Shown: positions 1-11,453, counted from the first letter of the stretch. The stretch is 47,427 bases of DNA from Scleroderma bovista (GCA_037178675.1 JAYMGJ010000674.1:1-47427); one strand, 5' to 3'. Program-made: numbers and translations. Notes: generated by a model not told the origin, from the sequence alone.

Positions 1-394
1 AAGTGCTGCAATGCAACTAACCTGCGGATGGGAGTCAATAGAAAGGCCTCTGTACCAGTGTCCCATGCTTTGAATTTGGCTGTGGTATTGGTGTCCTGTT
101 TCTGTCAGTGGGTCAGAGGGATAGTGTGTCCTGTGCTTTGCATTGGGCTGTACCTTTGGTGTCCCTTTCTTGTTGCAGGGCCAGCCATAGAAACAGCATC
201 CCGTGCTTTCCAATGGGCTGCATGCATGGTGTACCTTTAAGAATACCTAGCCATGGGATTGGTGTCCCATGACTATGAGTAGGCCCTGGAGCCAGTTTCA
301 TCTATATAGTCAGGGCACACAGCAACAATAGGTACAATGTCCCATAGCATTAGGTGGGCTGTTACAACCATGTCCAACTCTGAATCTTATCCAG
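1..394. repeat. degenerate ~70-bp direct repeats
   Basis: No gene is seen. The phrase 'gtccc(a/g)tgcttt' followed by 'gggctg' and 'ggtgtcc' recurs near 60, 130, 200 and 340, suggesting three to four diverged copies of a repeat of about 70 bp. It abuts the broken end of the Ty3 element that begins near 400. The family is unknown. Confidence 0.4.
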
Positions 395-1110
395 TTACTC
401 TGGTCGCATTGCAGCCCTACAGCTCAACTCTGGTTGCTCATCAGAGAAGTAGTCTGAGCAAAAATTGCCGCGTTCCAATTCATCAAAGGCTAGCGCCGCT
501 TCATTAAGCTTCATAACATGCACAAAAAGTTTTTCTTCTTCTGGCCAGAGGAAGCCATCAGAGTTAAGTTTCATAGAAGCCAGGCGCTCATTGGTAAGCT
601 TCTTCGTGGGAATGAAGTTGGGTGGCAGGGGAGTGAGTGGAGTGAGTGAGTCAAGGGGATTTTCGGGGAATTGACGATGAACACAGGCGTCTTCTGGATA
701 GTGACTGGGAACCGGTTTGACTTTCCGATCCACATGTTTGTAAGCGCCAAGGCACCATTGGCCTAATTCATCGTCAAGATCTTCAGAGTCAGTACAAATA
801 CAGCGCCTAAAGTACAGTAAATCACAAAAATCACTGAAAGTGAAGAAAGGCTGGGATAAACGTAAGTCAATTGGAGTGGGGACAGGATGGGGTGAAGAAC
901 AACTTGGAACAACAAGAGTAGGTAAAAGATCAGCATAAAATGAATCAAAATAGGACTGGGATACTTGGGAAGAGTTCGGTAGTTTTATGACATTCCAGTC
1001 AAAGTGAGTATAAAGACCATTGGTAGTACAAAAGGAATCAAAAACATGTGGCACAGTAAGCAAAGGCGTACGTGAGGGCAAGCATAGTAGTTCAGCGAAA
1101 TAAATTGACA
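395..1110 (-). pseudogene. Ty3/Gypsy pol N-terminal fragment (truncated before reverse transcriptase)
   Basis: The minus-strand frame contains a block ending in 'NSDGFLWPEEEKLFVHVMKL' and 'AFDELERGNF'. This resembles the conserved segment that precedes reverse transcriptase in basidiomycete Ty3/Gypsy polyproteins. The frame stops just before the catalytic RT core, so RT, RNase H and integrase are missing. It lies in a different frame from the upstream linker (1092-2015), indicating a frameshift near 1100. It is a decayed, 3'-truncated copy. Confidence 0.7.
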
Positions 1111-2474
1111 AGATAGTTGACTTCAGCAGGGCGTAAGAGGAGTGAAGAGTCATCCTTGGGAGATGATGGAGTATTGTCATTAGAGATGACAGCTGGGGAT
1201 GGAGTAGGATGGGCATCCTGGGTAACTTGATCAACAGCAGTGACAAGAAGTTGCAGTCCAGAGATGGGGAAATCATGAGTCGATAGGAGAGTAGTCTGCT
1301 CTTCTTCTTCCAAAGTGAATACAAGGATAGGGGGAGTAGGATCGGTGGCAGGAGCAGGTACAGAGTCAGCAGAATATGATGGAGGAGGATCATCGTTACT
1401 GGATGAGACAGGGGGCTCTGGAGCTTGAGCAGTAGGTTCTTCAGCATCAGAGTTGTCCATATGAGCATGCAAGTAGATCAAAAGGTTAAGCATGGAGCGT
1501 CTCTCTTCCTCACGAATCTGGGCACAGAGATAGGCAATAGCAGGGTGAAGTGGCTCAACAGCATTGTCACCGACAGCTTCAATATGCCTGGCAACAACAC
1601 GGAGAGCTTCATCGAGAGTAGGAGACTGGTTGGCAGGTGCACTGGTAGGAACAGGAGGAGAAGATCCAGGAGAAGTAGGATGCGATGACAGTGGATCAGG
1701 GACTGAAGGAGAAGATGTTCCATTGCAAGTGGGCAATTCAGCAGGAGGTGATGAAGGGGAATCAGGAGCTTCACTGGTGGCAAGAGGGAAATCTAGATTC
1801 ATAGTCAAGAAAGGGGGATGGGGATAGAATCGAGTATAGGCAGTCCCAAATTGCACAACTCTGCCAGTAGGATTGGTTATAGACTCTTCGATGATGATGT
1901 CCATATGAGTGTGCAGGATGAGATAATCCTGGTAAGGAGTTCCAAATTCATCAACACCTTCTTGAGCCAGGAGAGCGTAGCAGGTCTCAAGATTGAGGCC
2001 TGAGAGAGGTACCAATCAACTAGTAGTCAATAGCATTCTGTCAAGGAAGGAGTGACCCTCTTGTTCATGAATCCTAGCACAGATGCGAGCGATAACAGGG
2101 TGTTCTTCAGCAGCTGCAGTATTTCCAGGAGTCTCAATCTGTTCAATAATCCTTTGAAGAGCTTCATTTGCAGAGAAATTGGGGTCAGGAGATGGAGGAT
2201 TATACTCGCGGAGCACAGAAGACATGGGAGACGAAGACTGAGAGAGTGGAGGGGATATATGAGCTGGAGAGACGTAGTGCACTGGACCAGGTGGCATTAT
2301 AGGAGAACCAGGAGGCGAAAACAGTATAGGAAGAGCAGTCTCAGATGAGGGGGGGATTGGCATCAGGAGCATCAGGAAAATCCAGTAAATGATCTGGAAG
2401 AATATCCAGAGTCGCAGGATCATGGGGGGATGAATATGGAGCAGCAGATTCTTCCATCTCGCTGTCTGGCTCAA
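1092..2474 (-). pseudogene. Ty3/Gypsy Gag-Pol linker with a duplicated module
   Basis: This is a Pro/Ser-rich linker between protease and pol. Two related ~45-residue modules occur in tandem: 'NEALQRIIEQIE...HPVIARICARIHEQE' and 'DEALRVVARHIE...HPAIAYLCAQIREEE'. An in-frame TGA at 2016-2018 separates them in one otherwise continuous frame. A frameshift near 2345 separates this part from the protease. The function of the modules is unknown; their spacing suggests an internal duplication before decay. Confidence 0.6.
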
Positions 2475-3639
2475 GAGTAGCCATTAATCCAGTTCCAGAG
2501 TGAGTAGCAGCATGCGCATCAACAGCACACATCTCCAATGGATGGTTGGAGTCAGCTCCAAAGATGATATAGGTTCCATAGTCTCTTTCAACAATGCTAA
2601 CCGAGTTTCCATGGGCCCAGGGGCAACCAAGGAGGAGATTGAAGCCAGAGTCATTATCAGGGGAGACGAAGAGATTGGTCCAGGTCTGAGCAGCTCCACA
2701 GAAGAGAGGGACATTCTGAATGAGACCAATGAGCTTGGAGGTACCACCATTGGCATCTCTCATGACCATAGAATGGGAGGTATCAATAGGCATCTTGGTG
2801 ATGGACTTGGCAATACTGGCTTTGACGACGTTGAGAGTAGAGCCTGGATCGATGACGGCCTTCACTGGTTGGTCATTGCAGTGGAGATTGATAGTAATGA
2901 GGGGACTAGAAGTGAGACACATATAGGCAGCAGCAGGAGGAGTTCCTTGGACGTGCTTGACAAAGGGGAGAGCCTGCATCTTGACCCTAATAAGATCCTG
3001 GAGATGCTGGGAAACATCCTTCGACGAGCCAATAGCTTCTCCAACAGATAAAGTGAGAGGAGTAGCAAGATCATCCCAGTTGGGAACATGGAAGTGAGTC
3101 ATGCCTTCGATGATCTCTTGGACTCTAGTAGAGCAGTAGTGGAGAATAGAGTCAACCTTCTCCTGATCATCAACAACGTTGTGCAGGGCACAGAGGTGTT
3201 CATAGTGGTCTAGGAAGGTCCTAATCTGAGAGTGGTCACCTCTGAAGAGTTCAGGGGCAGACTTCATCCCAAGAAGAGGGAGAGTAAGGACGGATGGGAG
3301 TGTAGCGGGTGCAGACATAGTAACAGCGGGTGGGGAAACAGATGAAGCGGGGATGGATACAGAGGCAGTAGAGGCTAGAGTCGACCCAAGAAGGGACTCA
3401 GGGGTTGGTATGGATGAGGATGACGATGTGCCAGACAGGGAAGAAGGCACAGAGTTATTCAAGAGTGATATAGCAGAAATAGGGGGGGTACGAGGAGGGG
3501 ATGATGGACCAGCAGGTAGAGAGGTCAGGTTGGAGTCAGAGATAGTCAAAGGGGTTCCTATAGATGAAGAGGGCGAAGTAGGAGACCAGGAGGATGACAG
3601 AAACGAAGCAGGGAGGGATCCAAGGAGCAGTAATAGCAA
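2341..3639 (-). pseudogene. Ty3/Gypsy Gag-protease region
   Basis: The N-terminal third is Ser/Pro-rich. A Gag-like helical segment follows ('APELFRGDHSQIRTFLDHYE'), then a retropepsin-like domain: 'IDPGST' at the active-site position, a Gly-Gly turn in 'RDANGGTSKLIG', and 'LLLGCPW' for the C-terminal strand. The usual retropepsin triad is D-S/T-G; here it reads D-P-G, so activity is doubtful. No CCHC zinc knuckle was noticed. The order Gag-protease-pol on the minus strand matches the LTR at higher coordinates. Confidence 0.7.
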
Positions 3640-3682
3640 TGATGAGGAGGAATAAGCGCAATCCTATCCAGAAATAACCACC

Positions 3683-3699
3683 CCTCGCGGTGGGCTCCA
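3683..3699 (-). other. putative primer-binding site of the Ty3 element
   Basis: The minus strand reads TGGAGCCCACCGCGAGG, starting with the TGG expected opposite a tRNA CCA end. It lies two bases inside the LTR end (...CTCACA). The priming tRNA was not identified. Confidence 0.45.
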
Positions 3700-3701
3700 G
3701 A

Positions 3702-4626
3702 TGTGAGTCAAAGTGTGGATTTGGGTCGGAGTAATAACCCAAACACAACACCAACAAAGGACTACAAAAAAAGTGCGAGTGGTGGTTTACCTCCACGGTG
3801 TCCAGAGAGGATGTGCTGAGGAGGGGAAGGGGATCTAGATCAACAGGGTGATGCAGACGATGATGCAGGGTACTCCTGGGGTACAGGAGTAATAGAAGAC
3901 GAAGGGGATAGGGGTCTGGACTCTTCCTAAAGCCTAGGAAGTGTCAAAGCAGTGATTGGGTTGACTGGGACTGAAACAGTGATACTACACCTAGAGGTTG
4001 GTGCAGCAAGGGGACAAGGGGGCTCCCGACGTCCAGAAGCAATGAGAGATGAAGGATTGACTGGCTAGACTCCACTTGAGCCTAGAGAAATACTTGGACT
4101 TGAATAGATTGAATAAAACTTGAATATCAGAGTCTTTAGACCTTCACTGAAGTCTACAAGACTCAAAGAGCTGAGGGGATACTGACTGAGAGAGTCTGAG
4201 AGAGGGATAATTTCGTGCAATTGGGTCTTCTTCACTGGGCTGAGCCCAGGGGTTTAAATACATGGGGGGGGCACAGCATTAAAGTACAAAAAGAGAAGGG
4301 AGTAAGCAGAATTTGTCATGGATTGGTAATGGATTGGTAAGAGCTTTGTGAGGGGTTTGTAAGTGATCAGTAAGCAAGGGATAAGCAGGAATGAGTAAGC
4401 ATAGGAAGCATGAATAAGCTGCTGAGTAAAGGAATGAGTAAGCTGCATGACAAGATTGATTGGTAAGGGAGTGAGTCATCAGCTGAGTAATATACCAAAA
4501 ATGCGAAAGGGATAGAGTAATACTGATGACAAGAGAGCATCAGTAAGCAAGGGATGAGTCACTGCACAGCAGAAGGAGTCATTGATGCACAGCCTAAGAA
4601 GTTTGATGGGGGGCTGTGTACCATCA
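3702..4626 (-). repeat. 5' LTR of the truncated Ty3/Gypsy element (outer end uncertain)
   Basis: The inner boundary is set by the CA end just before the putative primer-binding site. On the minus strand TATTTAAA (4253-4260) is a good LTR promoter TATA box, with R/U5 downstream and a U3 rich in repeated 'agtaag' (plus strand) above it. The outer boundary at about 4626 is a guess from a TG...CA frame. With the other LTR missing, neither length nor target duplication can be checked. Confidence 0.45.
4253..4260 (-). promoter_or_regulatory. LTR TATA box
   Basis: TATTTAAA on the minus strand, about 550 bp before the inner LTR end and pointing into the Gag frame. Confidence 0.5.
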
Positions 4627-5560
4627 GGAATTTGATGGGACAACAATGGGGAAGATCTGAGATTAATAGCATAGAGTATTGAATTCAATGCATCCAGGGA
4701 AGTGAGACGAACGACAGAGGAAGATGGACATGGCAAGTATCTGGGAGGAAGGGACCATAGGCTAAGGGCTCAGGGGACACAGAGACGACCAGAGAAGACT
4801 TCTCAAGCTTGACAATAGACCTAAGATGACCAAAGTACGTCCTTGACGCAGGACTGACAAGGAGAACGCGCTGACCGAGAACGAGAGGGACTGAGGGAGC
4901 AGGCTGGGAAGATATGTGCCAGGCAGTGCATGGGAACTCTGGGAGAGGCTGTCCTAAGAGCAGGACATAGTGGAGATCTGCAGCAATAGCGGAGACATGA
5001 TCCAGAGAAAATATAGACTCCATAGTGAGCGATGAAGCGAACGTCTGGATTGCGGGGGGAATATCTCCGTGGGAAATGAACAGATTTGCGTCGGAACTTG
5101 ACAGGCAGATAGACCACGTTCTAGGCTCTCTGACGGTATAGTCATGTGCCTGATAGCTTTAGAAACGACGGAGCTATTCAAAATATCGGAATGCCGGCAC
5201 TGGGTGCCTAAAAATGACATTTGGGCGCTAAAAATCATTTCTTCTCTTTCTCCTTTGTTTCTCCATCAATTCTTTGGCTTCTTTGATTGTTCTGGTATGG
5301 GAGTTGGACTGCAGATGTGTGCATTCCTTTCTCATACCACAATTGACGTTATTCCTTCAGTTTCTTCTGCTTCTTGGCGGTTCTCATGCAATAGATGACT
5401 GTCTGCATTGGCATTCATCTCTCGCATCAGGATAGTCTTCTTGTGCAATAGATGGCTACGATGAGGGTCCGTCATGCTTATCCTTCGCATAAGGATCATT
5501 TGATATAGGCGTTATCTTCCATGTTCACTGTACCAAACCTGTTTGGTGCGTGACACTGCG
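4627..5560. other. unassigned flank with a possible broken minus-strand coding fragment
   Basis: Minus-strand frames at 4685-5023 and 4821-5117 have protein-like composition (for example 'LVLGQRVLLVSPASRTYFGHL') and may be a frameshifted gene interrupted by the LTR element. I recognise no family and no intact gene. The remainder, 5240-5560, shows nothing I can name. Confidence 0.25.
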
Positions 5561-5700
5561 GATTGACTACTGCAGATTGACTACTGCAGGTTAACTAACT
5601 CGGGTTGACTACCATGGGTTAACTACCATGGGTTGACTAACTCAGGTTGACTACCATGGGTTGACTACCTTGGGTTGACTAATGTGGGTTGATGCAGGCA
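5561..5700. repeat. 14-bp minisatellite (about 10 copies)
   Basis: The core 'ggttgacta' or 'gattgacta' restarts at 5561, 5575, 5589, 5603, 5617, 5631, 5645, 5659, 5673 and 5687, exactly 14 bp each time. The variable part is mostly 'ccatg', 'ctgca' or 'actc'. Confidence 0.9.
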
Positions 5701-6343
5701 AGTCACTTCAACCTAGAGCTGCAGTGGACATGCCCCTAACAAATAAGGCCATACAAACCATGTCCTGGGCATATACAACTGTGTAAATATGATTTATACA
5801 AATGAGAAACAAGTTCTAGCAGCAGGATGGATTATATGGACAAATATGGCCGTGGGAAATTTACCGCGGCCTAGCACAGCCGCAGTACACATGTCATTAA
5901 CAAATAGGGCCATACAAAACAGTTCCAGGCTATGTACAACTGAGTAAATATGATTTCACAGTTAATACATGATCTAGTAGCAGGATGGATTATATGGACA
6001 AATATGGCTGCAGGAAATTTACCGCGGCCTAGCACAGCTGTGGTACACATGTACTTAACAAATAAGGGCATACAAAACAGTTCCAGGCTATGTACAACTG
6101 AGTAAATATGATTTTCACAGTTAATACATGATCCAGTAGTAGGAAGGATTGTATGGACAGATGAGGCTGCAGGAAAATTACTGCGGCCTAACACAGCGGC
6201 AGTACACATGTCCCTTACAAATAAGGCCATACAACACATTTCCTGGGCATGTACAACTGAGTAAATATGATTTGCATATTTAATGCACTGAGATCCCAGT
6301 CCTAGCCCGCAGGGAGGATTGTATGGACAAATAAGGCTGCAGG
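5700..6343. repeat. satellite array A, left part (~160-bp units)
   Basis: Units contain 'taacaaataaggccatac', 'gggcatgtacaactg', 'agtaaatatgattt' and 'ggatt.tatggacaaata'. The anchor 'taacaaata' recurs near 5738, 5899, 6056 and 6215, giving 157-161 bp per unit. Long minus-strand frames here (5871-6392) only mirror the repeat. The array is interrupted at 6343 by a solo LTR. Confidence 0.88.
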
Positions 6344-6927
6344 TAACGGGAAGTACTGTCTGGAGATAGACAAGCACAGCGGGCCTAGACAAGAATCACA
6401 ATAGAAGTTTTCAACTCACTCTTGCTAGTTGGTTCAAACTTGAAGGGGTTTAACCGAAGGTGGTTAAGAGAGTTCTTGAATAGAACAGAGGATAAAATGT
6501 AGTGGGTAAAATCCTACTCTGTTATCAAGAAGCATAAGGGTATTTATACGTCTGAGCTGCGCACAGACCATGTAAAGTAAGAAGTCTCTGTGAATCCATA
6601 AATGGACAGGTAGATAAGTACCTTCCTAACATAGTAGTCCTGTGGAACTTCGTAGAAACTCGTAGAAGGACACAGTGAGTCATAGGTAAGATAAGAGATA
6701 AGGAAACGGTCTAGATCGACCCATAGGAATGTTCCAGAAGGAACATTATCTCTCCTTATCTTGATACGTCATAGATAAGGGATATGACTCCGGTTAGTCG
6801 GTACTTTGTTAACCGGTCATGTGACTCAGAGAATCACATGGAAGATGACGAGTCCAGACACATCACGTGTCAAGGCTCTAGAGAGAAGTCACGTGCTAGT
6901 GATGACTAAGCACTTACTTTCTCAACA
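6344..6927 (-). mobile_element. solo LTR (Copia-like) inserted in satellite A
   Basis: The 584-bp insert is flanked by GCAGG at 6339-6343 and 6928-6932. Deleting it plus one GCAGG restores the satellite phrase 'gcagg-aa(a/g)(a/t)tta'. On the minus strand it starts TGTTGAGAAAG and contains a TATA box (GTATAAATACCC, about 6537-6548). It ends CCCGTTA rather than the canonical CA, so the exact family is open. A 5-bp duplication and promoter-like U3-R structure fit an LTR left after recombination of a full element. Confidence 0.75.
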
Positions 6928-7580
6928 GCAGGAAGATTACCACAGTGTAGCACAGCTGCGATGTACATGTAGCTAACAAATAAGGCTATACACACCATGT
7001 CCTGGGCATGTACAACTGTGTAAATATGATTTGCGCAGTTAATGCACTGAGATCCCAGTCCTAGCTGCAGAAGGATTGTACGGACAAATAAGGCCACAGG
7101 AAAATTACCGCGGTGTAGCACAGCTGCGGTGTACATGTACCTAACAAATAAGGCCATACACACCATGTCCTGGGCATGTACAACTGAGTAAATATGATTT
7201 GTGCAGTTAATGCACTGAGATCCCAGTCTTAGCTGCAGGAGAATTGTATGGACAAATAAGGCCATGGGAAATTACCGCAGTGTAGCACAGCTGTGGTGTA
7301 CATGTACCTAACAAATAAGGCCATACACACCATGTCCTGGACATGTACAACTGAGTAAATATGATTTGTGCAGTTAATGCACTGAGATCCCAGTCCTATT
7401 TGCAGGAGGGATTGTATGGACACATAAGGCCGCGGGAAATTTACCGTGGCCTAGCACAGCCGCAGTGCACATGCCCCTAATGACTTAGGCCATACAACAC
7501 ATTGCATGGGCAGGTACAACTGTGTAAATTATGATTTGTGCAGTTAATGCAACAAGTTCTAGCCACAGGAAGGATTGTAT
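6928..7580. repeat. satellite array A, right part (~168-bp units)
   Basis: The anchor recurs near 6974, 7142, 7309 and, diverged, 7478, giving 167-169 bp. Units here carry 'gcagttaatgcactgagatcccagtc', so they are slightly longer than those left of the LTR. About four copies, decaying after 7500. Minus-strand frames in this stretch are repeat translations. Confidence 0.88.
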
Positions 7581-7767
7581 GTATGAAGTTCGATTTGTAC
7601 AAATATTATTTACCCTGAATACATATCTATTTACCCCGAAATGATTACAAATGATTTATGCCAAATACAAATAGAAAGTTCACTATAGTTTTATAAATCC
7701 TCATTGAGGTAGTATATACTAAAGGAAAAGGAAAAAAGTTGTAACAGTAGCATGGGGTACTTATAAG
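7581..7767. other. AT-rich spacer
   Basis: AT-rich sequence between satellite A and the 3' end of the dioxygenase gene. No gene is seen. It may include the gene's 3' untranslated region. Confidence 0.4.
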
Positions 7768-7858
7768 TTATGTGACAGGGCCTTGAAAAATTTTCAAGTC
7801 AAACCCCCCTTTGGCAGCTGCCTTTTCATATGCATTCTTGATATGGGTGGAAAAGTTA
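7768..7858 (-). pseudogene. TET/JBP-like dioxygenase, detached C-terminal exon piece
   Basis: The minus strand reads 'FSTHIKNAYEKAAAKGGF' and on to a TAA stop at 7768-7770. It continues in frame the sequence ending at 11754: with one TA kept and the transposon (7859-11753) removed, codons GCA-ATT-AAC-TTT join without a break. It corresponds to the C-terminal helix of the dioxygenase domain, so this piece and 11754-13028 were one gene before the insertion. Confidence 0.8.
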
Positions 7859-8158
7859 TTGCTGTTTTCAGTGAAGTTGGCGGTCGGGCGTTTCCGAGTA
7901 AAAGTGCGCCTCAGAATACCAAAAATTTATGAGAGCAATATCTCACCGAAAACAGCAGATACCAAGGTGACCCAAGCGTCATTTGACTCGCATTTCCAGC
8001 TGCTAGGGCGCCCCATAGCTAGATTTGTATTTGCACAATTTATTGTATTGTTGTTCTCGAGGGGGTTTGTGAAGACTGCATCGTCAATATAAATTTACAC
8101 AGCGGTTCAGACCATCCAAAAGCTATCAAAACCTGCTAAGAATAATACACAGAGGAGT
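7859..8158 (+). repeat. left terminal inverted repeat of the Tc1/mariner element
   Basis: 300 bp, about 98% identical to the reverse complement of 11454-11753. An open frame runs through both copies but only because they are copies; no coding role is claimed. Confidence 0.93.
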
Positions 8159-8255
8159 CCCCAACAAATTTTGAGGCGACACAGCATGCTGACTCGAAGT
8201 GCTGATTGATGGCCCTTCTTATTTGTAATACTACTTGTTCCTGCCCACCTCATCC

Positions 8256-9383
8256 ATGCCGCATGGAAACCGACTTTCTGACGATGCTCGATGGATCATT
8301 GTCAACCTTGCAATGCACTTTGATATCAAAACAATTGTATCCTACAGTGGTTGCAAACAACGGACCATTGAACGTATTATCGCTGATTATCGGAAACGTG
8401 GAACTGCGGACCATGAACCTTCAGTGTTACAGGGTGGAAGGCGTGCCTTGAGACCTGCAGATGTACGAGTAAGTGAAAAAAAAACGAGTCCTTCATCCTT
8501 CAAACACTGAAGCAAGATAGTTCCTGAAAGGTGTGGTGTGTCACAGTCCAGATCTATACCTGGATGAATTGCGAGGGCTTTTGGAGGAACGCTGTGGGGT
8601 TTTTGTCAGTAACAGCACGCTCTGGAGGACTCTTCGCCGCAGCGGGTTCACAATGAAAAAAATTACAAAGTCTGCCTTAGAACGAAATGAGGAGCACCGA
8701 GCGGCATTTCGCTTTCAATATGGGATGCAGTACAGTCCTCAGCAAACTGTCTTTGTAGATGAGAGCTCATTCGATCGCCGTACCGGTCTACGTGGCCAGG
8801 CATGGGCACTCCGTGGTAAACGTGCACTTCGAAAGTGTTTTTTTGTTCGTGGACGGCGGTATGTTTTCTTTTGAATGAAGTCCAATCTATCTAATGACAC
8901 AGAACAGATACTCGCTACTCCCTGCTCTCTCAGTTGATGGTATCTTGCATGCACAGGTCGTTGAAGGGTCGTTCACAGCAGAATGGTTCCGTGAATTTAT
9001 TGATGGCCTTCTTCTTCGGATGCAACCATTTCCGGCTGACAACTCTGTTGTTGTGATGGATAATGCTCGTATTCACAAGGATCCCGAAATTGCAGATCTT
9101 ATTACAAGCCAGTAAGTACCTCTTTTTCGATACCTGATTATCCTAACAGTGGTAAAGTGGCATGCGCCTTGTTTTCCTCCCTGCATACTCCCCTGATTAC
9201 AATCCAATTGAACTTGCATTCTCAGCAATCAAAGCTCATGTCCGTCGCAGTGGAACATTACGGTGTGAAGATATTAGGCCAGGGGATGGTGATACATGGG
9301 TTTATCTGCACCTTTTAGATGCTGCATTCTCTATCACCGCAAATGATGCCAAAGGATTTTTCCATAAATGTGGATATCTGTAG
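8256..9383 (+). CDS. Tc1/mariner transposase (DD34E), four exons
   Basis: DDE-family cut-and-paste transposase that should bind the 300-bp ends and insert at TA. Predicted exons 8256-8468, 8521-8858, 8908-9111 and 9158-9383 total 981 nt (326 aa plus stop) with introns of 46-52 nt. The N-terminus is a helix-turn-helix ('DIKTIVSYSGCKQRTIERII'). A second HTH-like part ('VSNSTLWRTLRRSGFTMKKI') leads into the catalytic core. The core has D in 'VFVDESSFD', D in 'VVMDNARIH' and E in 'YSPDYNPIELAF', with 34 residues between the second D and E once the last intron is removed. The frame has no stop. ATG at 8256 was chosen as the first in-frame start giving the full HTH; an in-frame ATG at 8235 is possible. 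Confidence 0.9.
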
Positions 9384-9425
9384 TAGTGATGAATTACTGT
9401 GCTCTAGTAGAATCTATTAAATTTA

Positions 9426-11322
9426 CTAGTCCTCAAACCGTGCCCTCTTTGTACCTGGAAGGAGTTCCTCATTATCTTCTGTGGCATAGCGGAGAAGTCG
9501 GCTTGCATCACCATATGTCATCCCCGCAAACCGTTGCAGATCATCAACGCTGAGCAAAACAATGTCACTTAGCTCACGGATCCCATTCTTTTGCAGCTGT
9601 TCTGTATATTGGCTATAGTTCAACAGCTGGCGGCCATGGATGGGATGCTGGTCAATTGACACGAGCCATGCAGTAATATCAGGTGATATCTCTGCCAGTG
9701 AACTTCGTTTGGCGTGACGGGTTTGATTCGCATTCGCATTCTGAGTTTGGGTCGTTGCTTGGATGTGAGCCTGTGCAGTGCCAGGTGGCATTTGACCTGA
9801 CTGAGTCAAACTCAGTGGATTTTGCAAGTTACCTTGCATCATCTGGACAGCCCATGGATTGAACATCATGGGTGCCATCGAAGCAACCATGAGTTGCTGA
9901 GCCCAGGCAGGCATCTGTGAAGTTGCTGGCTCATCTGGTGCAGTACGAGACCTCTGTGACCTTTTGACGGTATTCTGTTGAACAGAGCCATCTTCAACGT
10001 TGATTTCGGTCGGTGGTTCATCGATCTTCGCTTTGTAATCCTTCTACTCAACCGCACTGGTCATCAGCACCGCACAGGAATAATATCTTGACATCAAACA
10101 TACCAAGAGGTGTGCCCACTTTGCGAGATCACCATATGTGTACTGATAATGTGACCCGTCAATCCGAACATAACATGGCCATTGGTGTTCCTGGCAAAAA
10201 TGCTTTGCTTCAATTGCCTTGAGTGCCTCCGTCTCAGTAAGACGTCCCACTGTTGAATCCTTCAAAGCTGGCTTCATGCCCTCATTTCCAGGGGACGAAG
10301 CTTTCTGACCCTTTGAAGACGACTACACAATTAGTATCAACTTGCACGCTATTTACAAGAGAATCATACCTTTGTGTTGTTGCTACTATCTGTTCCAGAC
10401 GACAGATCAACGATCGTGATCGAAAACGGCTTCACTGTCCCGCGGCCCTTGTTCTTCGCCTTCGATGCCAGAATGTAGTCCATGACATCCTCCTTCAGTG
10501 CTGCCCAACTCTCCTCATCCTCAAGCATCTTTTGGGTTGGCTTTGGATGCTTAGGCTTATATGATGGTATGTACCCAATGTTCGAGAGTAAGGAAAGTCG
10601 GGTTTCCATCCGAGTTGCTGCTGCAGCGAGGAATGATGCAAATGAGGTCTCCGACGTAATGCCATTCAGAATTCATGTTGCATTCTTCACCGGGACTTCG
10701 AATGGGATTGTGAATGGCTTGGACATCGTGCTGGGCTTGGACAGAGGTTCAGGGGTCGTGTCTGAGCCTTCAATACAATCATCTGAAGGAATAACAGTGA
10801 GTACTCTGATCTACGAGTTGACCATGACTTCATCTCACCTTCAGCAACGCCTTCTGTATTGCATTCATCATCCGTTCCTGGCAGGTCAGGACTTGGCAGC
10901 CTTTCTTCATCATACATCGTGTCATCGTCATGGTATGGGTACCAGGAATATTGCAGTCCACCTTCTTGCTGTGTGCTACTGATGTCATCTCGTAATTTGG
11001 GCTGTAGCTTCCAATTATTGTGCTGTGACATTGACACGAGTGCGGCAGCAGCAGCCACATTGTCGTCGCCCCACTGCTCTGTCACTGCGGGCCCTGCTGT
11101 GTTCGAGTAGCTGTTGACGGATGTGACGGGAACCTGTGCCAAAGACTTGACAGGCCTTGGTCGTGGTCGTGGCTTTGGTACGTCGTTCGCAACCCGGCTT
11201 GTTGCTTGCCCTGCTGGGTCACCTGAAGTTGCAAGGCTGCTGTCTGCTTTCTTGGTTTTGCGTGAACCAGTACTGCGGACAGATGCAGGGAGTCGCTTCT
11301 GGGCATTTTTTTGGTTGCCCAT
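9426..11322 (-). CDS. accessory protein of the Tc1/mariner element with SAM-like domain
   Basis: Convergent with the transposase, its stop lying 43 bp past the transposase stop. Predicted exons on the minus strand: 11322-10839, 10782-10370, 10322-10104, 10043-9426; total 1,734 nt, phase-consistent. The N-terminus is basic and low-complexity ('KPRPRPRPVK'). Next comes an acidic stretch, then 'ETRLSLLSNIGYIPSYKPK', a Cys/His segment ('HFCQEHQWPCYVRIDG'), a Gln/Asn-rich linker, and a C-terminal helical domain ('DITAWLVSIDQHP...LSVDDLQRFAG') that looks like a sterile alpha motif. One in-frame TGA at 10673-10675 breaks the frame, so this copy may be defective. Its role is unknown; a DNA- or transposase-binding partner is inferred only from location. 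Confidence 0.7.
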
Positions 11323-11453
11323 GCTGAGGTGAACTTGGAAAAGGTGGCCGCCACGTATTGACTTGGCACAGTGGGTGTTCAAGCTTGCTCCGACAAGCGA
11401 GACCTCAGCTCTACCCTCTTCTGTACATCCATTCACCTCTTTCTACTGTGGGC

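Noticed and set aside
5871..7423. Several minus-strand frames rich in 'YSVVHAQ' and 'MALFVR' as a repeat protein gene
   Set aside because: They coincide exactly with satellite A units and break at unit variants; they are translations of the repeat.
7811..8092. 93-codon frame in the left Tc1 repeat, repeated at 11520-11804, as a conserved small gene
   Set aside because: The two are the inverted repeats of one transposon, so their similarity is not independent evidence of coding.
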